Shown piece after piece: positions 7,929 through 14,419 of a stretch of 14,991 bases of DNA (its first letter is position 1; every line of letters starts with the position of its first letter). Source of the DNA: DATKBT01 sp035546295 (GTDB lineage Bacteria > Acidobacteriota > Thermoanaerobaculia > Multivoradales > Multivoraceae). The stretch is from positions 1-14,991 of the forward strand of contig DATKBT010000188.1 in the NCBI GenBank assembly GCA_035546295.1. The letters are read 5' to 3'. A program made the position numbers and the translations under genes. The notes below the pieces were generated by a model. That model saw only the letters and a list, made by a program, of their open reading frames with translations. It was not told where the DNA came from and searched no databases.

Positions 7929-7946
7929 CGACTGCAGACGCAGTCG
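7929..7946. terminator. Hairpin after DUF1080 gene
   Basis: CGACTGC (7929-7935), loop AGAC, GCAGTCG (7940-7946) is a perfect 7-bp stem 37 nt beyond the DUF1080 stop on the minus strand. A weaker dyad, GACGAT/ATCGTC, lies just before it (about 7948-7968). There is no T tract, so a terminator role is tentative. Confidence 0.35.
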
Positions 7947-7982
7947 CGACGATGCTTCATGAATCGTCCGCGCTAGCCCGGA

Positions 7983-8753
7983 CTAGTGGACCGCGCGGAC
8001 CGGCGACTCGAGCTCTCGTACCCATGCGTTGCGAAAGCTCACCGGGTTGCCGTGATCCTGGAGCATGAGCGGACGCTTCGGCTCGTGCGCCGAATACTCG
8101 GGCTCGCCGATGTAGAGCGTCGGGCCACGCAGGACGGCATGGTCCTGCACCAGGACCCCGTTGTGCAGGACCGTCATCGTCGCCGGACTCTCCAGCGCGC
8201 CGTCGGCCGCGAACCGGGGCGCGTGGAAGATCACGTCGTAGCTCTGCCAGACCCCGGGCGGCCGTGACGCGTTGACCAGCGGGATGTGCTGCTTGTAGAT
8301 GCTGGCCGCCTGACCGTTGGGGTAGGTGCGGTTCTGGTAGCTGTCGAGCACCTGGAGCTCGTAGAGTCCCATGAGATAGACGCCACTGTTGCCGCGCCCC
8401 TGGTCCTCTCCCACGACCTCGGACGGCGTTCGCCATTCGATGTGGAGCTGGACGTCGCCGAATGCCTGGCGGGTCTCGATCGGGCCGGTGCCGGCGACCA
8501 CCGTGAAGGCGCCGTCCTCGACCTTCCAGCGTGCGGCGCCGCCGTCGCGGCTGCTCTTCCAGGCCGACAGGTCGCTTCCGTCGAAGAGCACGATCGCGTC
8601 GGAGGGCGGCGCCGTCCCGGCGCCGGGGACGACGACCGGGGGCACCGGCTCCCAGACCTCGGTCAGCTTCGGATCGCCCTCGGGCTCCTGCGCCCAGACC
8701 GGGCCCGCGAGCGCGGCGAGCGCGAGCGCCACGAGCCCTCGCCGACGCCTCAT
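7983..8753 (-). CDS. Secreted DUF1080 (3-keto-disaccharide hydrolase-like) protein
   Basis: This 256-residue protein has a signal peptide (MRRRRGLVALALAALAGPVWA) and one DUF1080 domain. Family landmarks in order are 'LFDGSDLSAWKS', 'WKVEDGAFTVV', 'FGDVQLHIEWRTP', 'GRGNSGVYLMGLYELQVLDS', 'PPGVWQSYDVIFHAPRF', 'TVLHNGVLVQDH' and near the end 'LQDHGNPVSFRNAWVRELE'. DUF1080 proteins are jelly-roll lectin/glycosidase-like domains; several hydrolyse 3-keto-sugars, and many are only known by sequence. It is probably periplasmic or secreted and acts on carbohydrate. ATG 8753 overlaps the stop of the ArsC-like gene (ATGA, 4 nt), so the two are translationally coupled. The same frame stays open to 9044, but that extension runs over the ArsC-like gene in another frame and has no domain, so it is rejected. 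Confidence 0.9.
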   Translation of the reverse strand: MRRRRGLVALALAALAGPVWAQEPEGDPKLTEVWEPVPPVVVPGAGTAPPSDAIVLFDGSDLSAWKSSRDGGAARWKVEDGAFTVVAGTGPIETRQAFGDVQLHIEWRTPSEVVGEDQGRGNSGVYLMGLYELQVLDSYQNRTYPNGQAASIYKQHIPLVNASRPPGVWQSYDVIFHAPRFAADGALESPATMTVLHNGVLVQDHAVLRGPTLYIGEPEYSAHEPKRPLMLQDHGNPVSFRNAWVRELESPVRAVH

Positions 8754-9091
8754 CGCAGCGCCTCGCGATACTGATCCTCGTCGAAGCCGACGAGCAGAGT
8801 GTCGCCGACCCTCACCGTCGGCGCGCGGAGATTGCCGGTCGGGCCGAGCAGCGCGTCGATCGCCTCGTCGCTGACCCGCGGACCTCCCGCATGCTCGGTG
8901 CGCTTGCTGCCCTTGGCCACCAGGATCCGCATCGAGCTCCGCGCCAGGTCGCGCGCCTCCTCGCGCCCGAGCTTGCGCGACGCGGGAACGACCTCCTCGA
9001 CCTCGATGCCGCTGGCGTCCAGGAACTTGGACGCTCGCTCGCACGACGTTCAGCCGCGGCGGTGGTAGTACCAGTCGACGTGACGGGCCAT
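8750..9091 (-). CDS. ArsC-family thioredoxin-fold selenoprotein (in-frame UGA = Sec)
   Basis: Read from ATG 9091, the frame gives 113 residues with one internal TGA at codon 14 (9052-9050). The N-terminus is MARHVDWYYHRRG, then TGA, then TSCERASKFLDASGIEV. The TGA falls where ArsC-like proteins have their first active-site Cys, so the motif is U14-T-S-C17. The rest is colinear with the family: helix after the redox motif, 'GPTGNLRAPTVRVGDTLLVGFDEDQY' in two parts (residues 83-108), with the cis-Pro of the thioredoxin fold at P91. A strong GGAGGAG lies about 6 nt before the ATG, which would be surprising in front of a 13-codon peptide. A SECIS-like hairpin follows the TGA. ArsC/Spx-like proteins are cytoplasmic thiol oxidoreductases; arsenate reduction itself is not shown. 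The alternative is a nonsense mutation or sequencing error. A normal caller would report only residues 54-113 (8750-8932). Confidence 0.85.
9006..9044 (-). promoter_or_regulatory. Candidate bacterial SECIS element
   Basis: On the minus strand, GCGUCCA (9034-9028) pairs perfectly with UGGACGC (9021-9015) around the 6-nt loop AGUUCC (9027-9022). The loop has G as its second base, and 22 nt separate the UGA from the loop. Both fit the published bacterial SECIS pattern (a G among the first two loop bases, UGA-to-loop distance of roughly 16-37 nt). Further pairs extend the stem: GC (9038-9037) with GC (9012-9011), and GUGC (9044-9041) with GCAU (9009-9006). This element would bind SelB at the ribosome. 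Folding was done by eye. Confidence 0.75.
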
Positions 9092-9107
9092 CGTTTCTCC
9101 TCCTCGG

Positions 9108-9132
9108 TTCTCACGCGGATTTCTCACGCGGA
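9108..9132. repeat. 12-bp direct duplication upstream of selenoprotein gene
   Basis: TTCTCACGCGGA occurs at 9108-9119 and again at 9121-9132, a 13-bp period. It ends 17 nt before the selenoprotein start and thus sits in its leader, just upstream of the Shine-Dalgarno. It may be a regulator site or simple slippage. Confidence 0.6.
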
Positions 9133-9135
9133 CAC

Positions 9136-9164
9136 TCGCGCGTCTCGAGACGGATCGTACGCGA
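9136..9164. promoter_or_regulatory. Palindrome upstream of selenoprotein gene
   Basis: CGTCTCGAGACG (9141-9152) is a perfect 12-bp palindrome, flanked by TCGCG (9136-9140) and CGCGA (9160-9164), which are also complementary. It is in the 100-nt gap between the TfoX-like stop and the selenoprotein start. It could be an operator for the ArsC-like/DUF1080 pair or an end-of-transcript hairpin for the gene before it; no T tract is present. Confidence 0.4.
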
Positions 9165-9191
9165 GGGACGGCACAGTCTACCGGCCGACCC

Positions 9192-9518
9192 TCAGGAGCT
9201 CGAGCTGTCCTGCCGTCGTCGCCGCCGCAAAGGGTGGACCGGAGTGCCGCCGACGAGCCCCCAGGCCTCGTCGATCATGGCTCCCCAGCTCGCCTCGTGC
9301 GCCGCCGGCACCGCGAGCCACTCCCGGAACACCCGCCCGGCCGGCGCGAACGCCTCTCCCACGCCCGCTGCGATGAGCTCCTCGACCCGTTCCGCCGAGA
9401 GCTTCACCAAGGAGCTGCCCGTTGCGCCGATCGACAGCAGCGCCGCAACGTCGCGCCGGGTCGCCAGTCGTATGACCAGGGCTCTTCCCTCGCTCTCGGC
9501 TTTCCTCGTCGCAGCCAT
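9192..9518 (-). CDS. Short TfoX N-terminal-domain-like protein, possibly N-truncated
   Basis: The C-terminal two thirds of this 108-residue frame resemble the end of TfoX/Sxy N-terminal-domain proteins: 'SLVKLSAERVEELIAAG' (residues about 36-52), then 'FAPAGRVFREWLAVP' (about 57-71) and 'SWGAMIDEAWGLVGG'. This follows the family order of 'LVvKLP.eRV.eLvaaG', 'F.P..GR.M.EW..vP', then a terminal helix. The usual N-terminal part with 'GKMFG' and 'GKVFA' is not visible in this or the other two frames, so residues 1-35 may be divergent or the gene has lost its 5' end. The tail is an Arg run followed by QDSSSS. The start at 9518 has only a modest ribosome site (GGGAG 11 nt upstream). It lies 34 nt after the thioesterase. 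Proteins of this size are uncharacterised; a competence role is not implied. Confidence 0.6.
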   Translation of the reverse strand: MAATRKAESEGRALVIRLATRRDVAALLSIGATGSSLVKLSAERVEELIAAGVGEAFAPAGRVFREWLAVPAAHEASWGAMIDEAWGLVGGTPVHPLRRRRRQDSSSS

Positions 9519-9552
9519 CGTCCTGTGAGCTCCCTGTCGGCCAAGGAGAACC

Positions 9553-10020
9553 TCAGGCCTCCTCGCGCGGCACTTCGCGCGGCTCCTCGCGCGCCGTGAC
9601 CTTGTAGGTCATCTCGGCATGCGCCACGACCTCGCCGCTCGCCTTGCGCGCTTCGGCGGCGAGAAACGCGATCGAGCGTCCGCTCTTGCGCATCCAGCCC
9701 ACCGCGATCAAGTCCTCCGCCACGGCGGCAGTCAGGTAGTGCACGTTGAGGTCGAGGGTCAGCATGCGGCGCGGGAACTGGAAGGTGGTCAGGATCGCGG
9801 GCACCACCACGGTGTCGAGCAGCGATGCGATCGCGCCGCCGTGCACGACGCCTCCGGGCTGGTCGAGCTCCCTGCGGTACGGCAGACGCATCTGGGCCCA
9901 CCCCATGCGTACCTCCTCGATCTCGATGCCGAGGAAGCCCAGATAGGGGCCGCGCTGCATCCCCTCGCGGATCCCCTCGACCACCTCCGGCGCGACCGGC
10001 TCGAAGTCCTCACGATTCAC
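9553..10020 (-). CDS. PaaI-type hotdog-fold thioesterase
   Basis: This 155-residue protein has the hotdog thioesterase signature. The segment 'QPGGVVHGGAIASLLDT' holds the HGG loop at residues 60-62 and an acidic residue, D69, on the following helix, as in the PaaI/YdiI class. Before it is 'YLGFLGIEIEEVRMGWAQMRLP', the usual first strands; after it is 'RRMLTLDLNVHYLTAA', the central strand. The enzyme should hydrolyse an acyl-CoA in the cytoplasm; the acyl group is unknown. GTG 10020 is chosen because GGAGGGG lies 5 nt upstream; the frame stays open to TTG 10086, but those 22 residues are Arg/Pro-rich and lie inside the preceding gene. The start overlaps the end of the nicotinate phosphoribosyltransferase gene by 11 nt, which suggests coupled translation. 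The tail, with two 'REEPREV'-like pieces, is a low-complexity extension. Confidence 0.88.
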   Translation of the reverse strand: MNREDFEPVAPEVVEGIREGMQRGPYLGFLGIEIEEVRMGWAQMRLPYRRELDQPGGVVHGGAIASLLDTVVVPAILTTFQFPRRMLTLDLNVHYLTAAVAEDLIAVGWMRKSGRSIAFLAAEARKASGEVVAHAEMTYKVTAREEPREVPREEA

Positions 10021-11569
10021 GGCGCCCCTCCACCGTGCCGGCGACCGACCCGGTCGCCCGGCGCTCTCTGGTCGAAGCGAAGGCAAACCCCTCGCGCGAC
10101 CCCCGCGCCTCTTCGATGAGCTGCATCTTGCGCTCGAACAGCCGGCGCTCGTAACCCCAGAGGATCGGCTCGGCGTCGCTCAGCCGGCGCGCCGACTCGG
10201 GGAGCGCCGCCATCTCGCACGCCACGCGCTCGCGCGCGGCGGCGAGGGGCTCGCGCTCACCAACGCGACGCCCTCGAAGGATCAAGGGTCGCAGCAAGTC
10301 CTCGTGCTCGTCCCAGCCCTCGACCTCTCGTTCCAGACCGGTGACGCCGTCGCTCACGGTCACCGGCTGTCCGTGCTCCCCCGGCGGCCCACTCTCGAGC
10401 GCCCAGATCGCGTCCCCGACGAGGGCGCCTTCGCGCCGGTAGCGGCGCACCTGGCGGCGGCCCGGCGCGGTGCTCTTCCCAGGCTCCTCGGAGACCTTGA
10501 CCACGCCGCGGAACTCGCCACTCCCGGTCTCGATCGCCGACAGCTTGTAGACCCCTCCGAGCGCCCCTTCGCCGCGTCCCGTGATCAGGCGCGTGCCGAC
10601 GCCCCAGGAGTCGACGCGCGCTCCGCGAGCGCGCAGCTCGGCGATCCGATCCTCGTCGAGATCGCCGCTCGCCACGATCGATACGTCCTCGAGACCCTCC
10701 TCGTCGAGCCGGCGCCGCGCCAGCCGGCTGAGCTCGACGAGGTCGCCGGAGTCGAGGCGGATGCCGGCGAGCCGGTGGCCGCTGGCGGCGAGCTCGTGCC
10801 CGACCTCGATCGCGTGCTCGATGCCGCGCTCGGTGTCGTAGGTGTCGACCAGGAGGAAGCAGTTGTCGGGCTGGCTGGCAGCGAACTGGCGGAAGGACTC
10901 GAGCTCGCTCTCGAAGGCCATCACCCAGGAGTGCGCGTGGGTGCCGCGCACCGGGATCCCGTAGAGCTTGCCGGCGAGCAGGTTGGAGGTGGCCACCGCG
11001 CCGCCGACGTAGGCGGCGCGCGCCGCGCTGACGCCGCCGTCGATCCCCTGCGCCCGCCGCAGCCCGAAGTCGACCACCGCGTCTCCTTGGGCGGCGAGAT
11101 GGCAGATGCGCGCGGACTTGGTGGCGATCAGGGTCTGGAAATTGACCAGGTTGAGCAGCGAGGTCTCCAGGAGCTGGCAGAGCAGGAGCGGCCCTTCGAC
11201 GCGCAGGATCGGCTCGTAGGCGAGGCAGATCGTCCCCTCGGGCATGGCGTCGATCCGGCAGCTCGGCTCGAGCTCGGCGAGGTGGTCGAGGAACGCCTGC
11301 TCGAACAGGGGTTGGCCGCCGGCGGCGCGCAGCGAGGCCAGGTACTCGAGATCGTCGGGGCCGAACGAGAACCCCTCGACCATGTCGACCACCGCCTCGA
11401 GCCCGCAGGCGACGGCGAAGGCGCCGCCGAAGGGCGGGCGGCGGAAGTTGAGCTGGAAGACGGCGCCGCGCCGATCGAGGCCGGCCTTCCAGTAGCCCTG
11501 CGCCATCGTCACCTGGTAGAGATCGGTGAGCAGCGCCAGCGAAGGGCGGTAGAGATCGCGCAGGGACAT
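10010..11569 (-). CDS. pncB: Nicotinate phosphoribosyltransferase
   Basis: This 519-residue enzyme joins nicotinate and PRPP, with ATP hydrolysis, to give nicotinate mononucleotide in the Preiss-Handler NAD salvage route. The N-terminus 'ALLTDLYQVTMAQGYW' (12-27) is the family opening. 'NFRRPPFGGAFAVACGLE' (41-58), 'FGLRRAQGIDGG' (168-179), 'GTHAHSWVMAF' (209-219, with H213 in the place of the phosphorylated His) and 'GIRLDSGDL' follow in the expected order. Length and motifs fit the longer, human-like NAPRT class. It starts 43 nt after the Elp3 gene and overlaps the thioesterase gene. No clear Shine-Dalgarno is seen before ATG 11569; the leader instead holds a small GGAGCTG direct repeat. 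The C-terminal 60 residues are charged and vary within the family. Confidence 0.95.
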   Translation of the reverse strand: MSLRDLYRPSLALLTDLYQVTMAQGYWKAGLDRRGAVFQLNFRRPPFGGAFAVACGLEAVVDMVEGFSFGPDDLEYLASLRAAGGQPLFEQAFLDHLAELEPSCRIDAMPEGTICLAYEPILRVEGPLLLCQLLETSLLNLVNFQTLIATKSARICHLAAQGDAVVDFGLRRAQGIDGGVSAARAAYVGGAVATSNLLAGKLYGIPVRGTHAHSWVMAFESELESFRQFAASQPDNCFLLVDTYDTERGIEHAIEVGHELAASGHRLAGIRLDSGDLVELSRLARRRLDEEGLEDVSIVASGDLDEDRIAELRARGARVDSWGVGTRLITGRGEGALGGVYKLSAIETGSGEFRGVVKVSEEPGKSTAPGRRQVRRYRREGALVGDAIWALESGPPGEHGQPVTVSDGVTGLEREVEGWDEHEDLLRPLILRGRRVGEREPLAAARERVACEMAALPESARRLSDAEPILWGYERRLFERKMQLIEEARGSREGFAFASTRERRATGSVAGTVEGRRES

Positions 11570-11612
11570 CGGAGCTGGGAGCTGGGCCGGCCGGGGGTCG
11601 AACAGGGCGAGC

Positions 11613-13409
11613 CTACCGGGCGGGAACTTCGCTCGCCAGCGCCATCACCTGGTAGAGCTCGCCGTCGGCAAAGCCCAGACGCCGGTAGTACCCCCGCGTC
11701 CCGACCGCCGAGATCACCGCCAGCCGATCGTATCCGCACTCGCGAGCGAGCCGGCGCGCACGGTCGATCAGCCGGCGCCCCAACCCGCGGTGCTGCGCCA
11801 GGCCGCGCTCGCGACCGCCCAGCGCGACGGCCTGGCCGTAGACGTGCACCTCCCGGATCACCGCGGCGCGGCCCAGCTCGGAGAGGAACGCCGGACGCTC
11901 CGGAAGCCGGAGGCGCAGGAAGCCGGCCAGCCGGTCCCCGGGCGCGAGCGCCTCGAGGAAGCACTCGCGACCGCCCGAGGTCTCGTACTCCTCGACGCTC
12001 AGCTCCACCTCTCGCACATCGATCTCCAGCTCGCGGACCTCGCGAGCCCGGATGTCGCGCGAAAGCTCCGCGCGGCGCTCGAGCTCGCGCTCGACCACCT
12101 GCCGGAAGTTGGTGACCCTGTTGCCGGCGACGATGTCGGTGCCGGGGATGTCGCGGATCACGCGCGTGACCCGGCAGTAGCGTGGCACGCGCCGCATGCA
12201 GGCGACGAGCACCGACGCCAGCTCGTCCTCGCCGTAGGGACGCCAGCGTCCGGCGCGCCAGTACGCCATCAGCTCCGCGCTCTCGATCAGCGAGCAGGGG
12301 TAGATCTTGAGCTCGTCGGGCCGCAGGGCCGGATCGTCGAACAGGCGCGCGAAGTCCTCGACGTCGCGCTCCGGGTTCGAGCCGAAGAGGTTGGGCATCC
12401 AGTGGGCCTGGATCTTGAACCCCGCCTGGCGCAGCAGATCGAAGGCGCGACGCGTCGCGGCGACGTCGTGGCCGCGACGATTGGCGGCCAGCACCTCGTC
12501 GTCGAGGCTCTGGACGCCGATCTGCACCTTGGTCGCGCCGAGCCGCCGGATGCGCTCCGCCTCGGCCTCGTCGAGCCGATCGGGCCGGGTTTCGACCGAC
12601 AACCCGACGCAGCGCACCGGCGCCTCCTCGTTGCGGGCGTGCGCCTCGGCGAGCTGATCCCAGCAGGCGACGGACGAGCCCCGCTCCGGGTCGCCGAAGC
12701 GAGCGACGAAGTCGGCGACCACCCGGTTGTAGCTGCGTCGCGAGCGGCCGCCCTCGATCCGCTCTTCGAGCCGGCGGAAGTCGACCGCGGTCCGCAGCTC
12801 ATCGAGCCGGCGTACGCCGGCGCCGAAGTCGGCGAGCGCATCGAAGCAGCGCTGGACGAACCAAAGCTGATAGCTCTCGGGATAGAACGACCAGGTGCCG
12901 CCGAGCACGATCAACTCGACCTTGTCGACCGGGTGACCGGTGTGGTGAAGCGACAACAATCGAGCGAAGGTCTGGCGGTAGGGGTCGAATTGATGCTCGC
13001 CGGCTCGTAGCGCGCCCGGCTCGTCCGACAGGTAGCTCTTCGGCATCCGCACGTCGCTCGGGCAGAAGATGCACTTCCCCGGGCACGGGTAGGGACGGGT
13101 CAGCACAGTGACCGGCGCGACGCCGCTCCGCGTGCGTACCGGCTTCATGCGCAGCGTCGCCATCAGCTCGCGCTCGGGGGGCAGGCCGAGAGCGTCGGCG
13201 TCGCCACACCGGCGCAGCCAGCGCAGTCCGCGCACCAGCTCGCTCTTGGAGTAGAAGCCGCGACCGTTCTTTGGATGCCGGCGCAGGATCTCGCGAAGCT
13301 CCGGCTCGCCCACCGTGCCCTCGCCGCTCGCAGCGGCGATCTCGGCGAAGATCGAGCGCAGCGCCACGCGATGCTTCTCCGGCGCGAAGGGGTAGGCGGT
13401 CGCCGTCAT
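11613..13409 (-). CDS. Elp3-type tRNA uridine-34 modification enzyme (radical SAM + GNAT)
   Basis: This 598-residue protein is a bacterial Elp3 homologue. An N-terminal helical region (about 1-90) binds tRNA in characterised members. The radical SAM core follows 'KPVRTRSGVAPVTVLT' and carries Cys109, Cys113 and Cys116 in 'CPGKCIFC' for the 4Fe-4S cluster. Further conserved pieces are 'DKVELIVLGGTWSFYP', 'GLSVETRPD', 'KVQIGVQSLDDEVL', 'HWMPNLFGSNPE', 'LKIYPCSLI' and 'RVIRDIPGTDIVAGN'. The C-terminal GNAT domain has the acetyl-CoA loop 'QHRGLGRRLIDRA' and ends 'TRGYYRRLGFADGELYQVM'. Such enzymes make 5-carboxymethyl-type groups on wobble uridine from acetyl-CoA and SAM. ATG 13409 is preferred; a TTG at 13439 adds 10 residues with no family match. 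It is the first gene of the minus-strand cluster. Confidence 0.94.
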   Translation of the reverse strand: MTATAYPFAPEKHRVALRSIFAEIAAASGEGTVGEPELREILRRHPKNGRGFYSKSELVRGLRWLRRCGDADALGLPPERELMATLRMKPVRTRSGVAPVTVLTRPYPCPGKCIFCPSDVRMPKSYLSDEPGALRAGEHQFDPYRQTFARLLSLHHTGHPVDKVELIVLGGTWSFYPESYQLWFVQRCFDALADFGAGVRRLDELRTAVDFRRLEERIEGGRSRRSYNRVVADFVARFGDPERGSSVACWDQLAEAHARNEEAPVRCVGLSVETRPDRLDEAEAERIRRLGATKVQIGVQSLDDEVLAANRRGHDVAATRRAFDLLRQAGFKIQAHWMPNLFGSNPERDVEDFARLFDDPALRPDELKIYPCSLIESAELMAYWRAGRWRPYGEDELASVLVACMRRVPRYCRVTRVIRDIPGTDIVAGNRVTNFRQVVERELERRAELSRDIRAREVRELEIDVREVELSVEEYETSGGRECFLEALAPGDRLAGFLRLRLPERPAFLSELGRAAVIREVHVYGQAVALGGRERGLAQHRGLGRRLIDRARRLARECGYDRLAVISAVGTRGYYRRLGFADGELYQVMALASEVPAR

Positions 13410-13448
13410 CGCGCCGGAGTCTACGATTCCCCGACGCAACCCACCACG

Positions 13449-13560
13449 TCACTGCGTGCGCAGGTACTCATCCCCCCCCCCGCAGTTGTCGAGCCCGGGG
13501 TCCAGCGAGCATTCGCCGTCGGTCTCGCAGAACGAGCGCATGGCGGGATTCTTCCCGAGC
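13449..13560 (-). pseudogene. Cys-rich C-terminal fragment, left copy
   Basis: The minus-strand frame ends in SFCETDGECSLDPGLDNC followed by GGGDEYLRTQ and a TGA (13451-13449). It is closely related to a fragment at about 14420-14690. Over 13482-13530 the DNA matches 14463-14510 at about 41 of 49 positions by eye. No credible start or upstream domain is present; from ATG 13541 it would be a 30-residue peptide without a ribosome site. The frame runs into the promoter of the divergent SDR gene. It contains a run of ten C (13472-13481). It looks like the tail of a decayed or transferred gene; the function of the family is unknown to me. Confidence 0.5.
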
Positions 13561-13604
13561 GCCGTGCGGTGTCGATGCGGGCTTTGGTTTAACCTTCCCC
13601 CGCG

Positions 13605-14408
13605 ATGTCCACGCCATCCGACGAAGCGATCCGCCACACGCTGGCCGGACGCGCCGCCTTGGTCACGGGCGGCGGCTCGGGAATCGGCCTCGGGATCGCC
13701 ACCGCTCTCGCCGAGGCCGGGTGCGCCGTCGCGCTCGCCGGACGCCGCGAGGATCCACTGCGAAGAGCCGCCGACGAGCTCGCGGAACGCGGCGTCCGAA
13801 CGGCCACGTCGCCGGGGGACGTGACGGATCCCGTCTCCGCCGGAGCGATGGTCGAGCGCGCTGTCGCCGAGCTCGGGAGCCTGCACGTCGTGGTCAACGC
13901 CGCCGGCGTCGCGCAGGTCGGACCGTTCGCCGAGATCGAGGACGACGATGTCCACGGGCTGATCGACGTCGACCTCAAGGGGCCGATCTTCGTGACCAGG
14001 GCGGCGCTCCCCGCCTTGCGCGCGCACCGCGAGAGCGGCGGCGCGGCGGTGCTCAACGTCTCCTCGTCGGTGACCCTGATGGCGCTCAAGGAGTACGCGG
14101 TCTACTCCTCCGCCAAGGCCGGCGTCGACATGCTGACCCGCTGCCTGGCGCTCGAGCTGGCGGCGGATCGCATCCGGGTCAACGCCGTCCTGCCGGGGGT
14201 CGTCGAGACCGGCATCTTCGCCAAGTTCCTGGGCGAGGAGCGTGCGCGCCGGCACCTCGAGGCGATGCCCTCCTTCGTACCGCTCGGGCGCATCGGCCAG
14301 CCCGCCGACGTCGGCCGCGCGGCGCTCTTCCTGTGCGATCCCGCCAACGACTGGATCACGGGCGCGATCCTGCCGGTCGACGGCGGGCTCAGCCTGGGGC
14401 CGGGATGA
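13605..14408 (+). CDS. Short-chain dehydrogenase/reductase (SDR)
   Basis: This 267-residue classical SDR is complete. The Rossmann Gly motif TGGGSGIG is at 21-28, GRR at 46-48 after the second strand favours NADP(H), NAAG is at 98-101, the catalytic Ser is S154, and Y167-x3-K171 is intact (YSSAK). The C-terminus has 'RIRVNAVLPGVVETGIF', 'PLGRIGQPADVGRAALFL' and 'PVDGG', as in FabG-like and 3-hydroxyacyl/sugar dehydrogenases. It is a cytoplasmic oxidoreductase; the substrate cannot be assigned. No Shine-Dalgarno is visible before ATG 13605 (the leader reads AACCTTCCCCCGCG), so initiation may be leaderless or weak. An AT-rich GGTTTAACC lies at 13586-13594. The gene stands alone, flanked on both sides by related Cys-rich fragments on the other strand. 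Confidence 0.93.
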   Translation: MSTPSDEAIRHTLAGRAALVTGGGSGIGLGIATALAEAGCAVALAGRREDPLRRAADELAERGVRTATSPGDVTDPVSAGAMVERAVAELGSLHVVVNAAGVAQVGPFAEIEDDDVHGLIDVDLKGPIFVTRAALPALRAHRESGGAAVLNVSSSVTLMALKEYAVYSSAKAGVDMLTRCLALELAADRIRVNAVLPGVVETGIFAKFLGEERARRHLEAMPSFVPLGRIGQPADVGRAALFLCDPANDWITGAILPVDGGLSLGPG

Positions 14409-14419
14409 GCGGAGCCGGC

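Larger units (their letters stand above)
7493..7982. other. Gene-free region between VWFA and DUF1080 genes
   Basis: No convincing coding sequence is seen in these 490 nt on either strand; the open frames are Arg/Pro/Gly-rich and lack family features. The stretch holds the VWFA leader and promoter, a triple 11-bp repeat (7559-7590), an 8-bp triple repeat (7718-7741) and a hairpin near the DUF1080 end (7929-7946). No tRNA-like or other RNA gene is recognised. Confidence 0.6.

Noticed and set aside
8750..8932. Stand-alone 60-residue protein starting at internal ATG 8932
   Set aside because: It is the C-terminal half of the ArsC-like fold and lacks the redox motif; the frame continues upstream through TGA to a well-placed start at 9091.
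7983..9044. 353-residue version of the DUF1080 protein
   Set aside because: The first 97 residues are Arg/Gly-rich and out of frame over the selenoprotein gene; the signal peptide begins at 8753.
10304..12115. 603-residue plus-strand open frame
   Set aside because: Antisense to the phosphoribosyltransferase and Elp3 genes, both with clear catalytic motifs.
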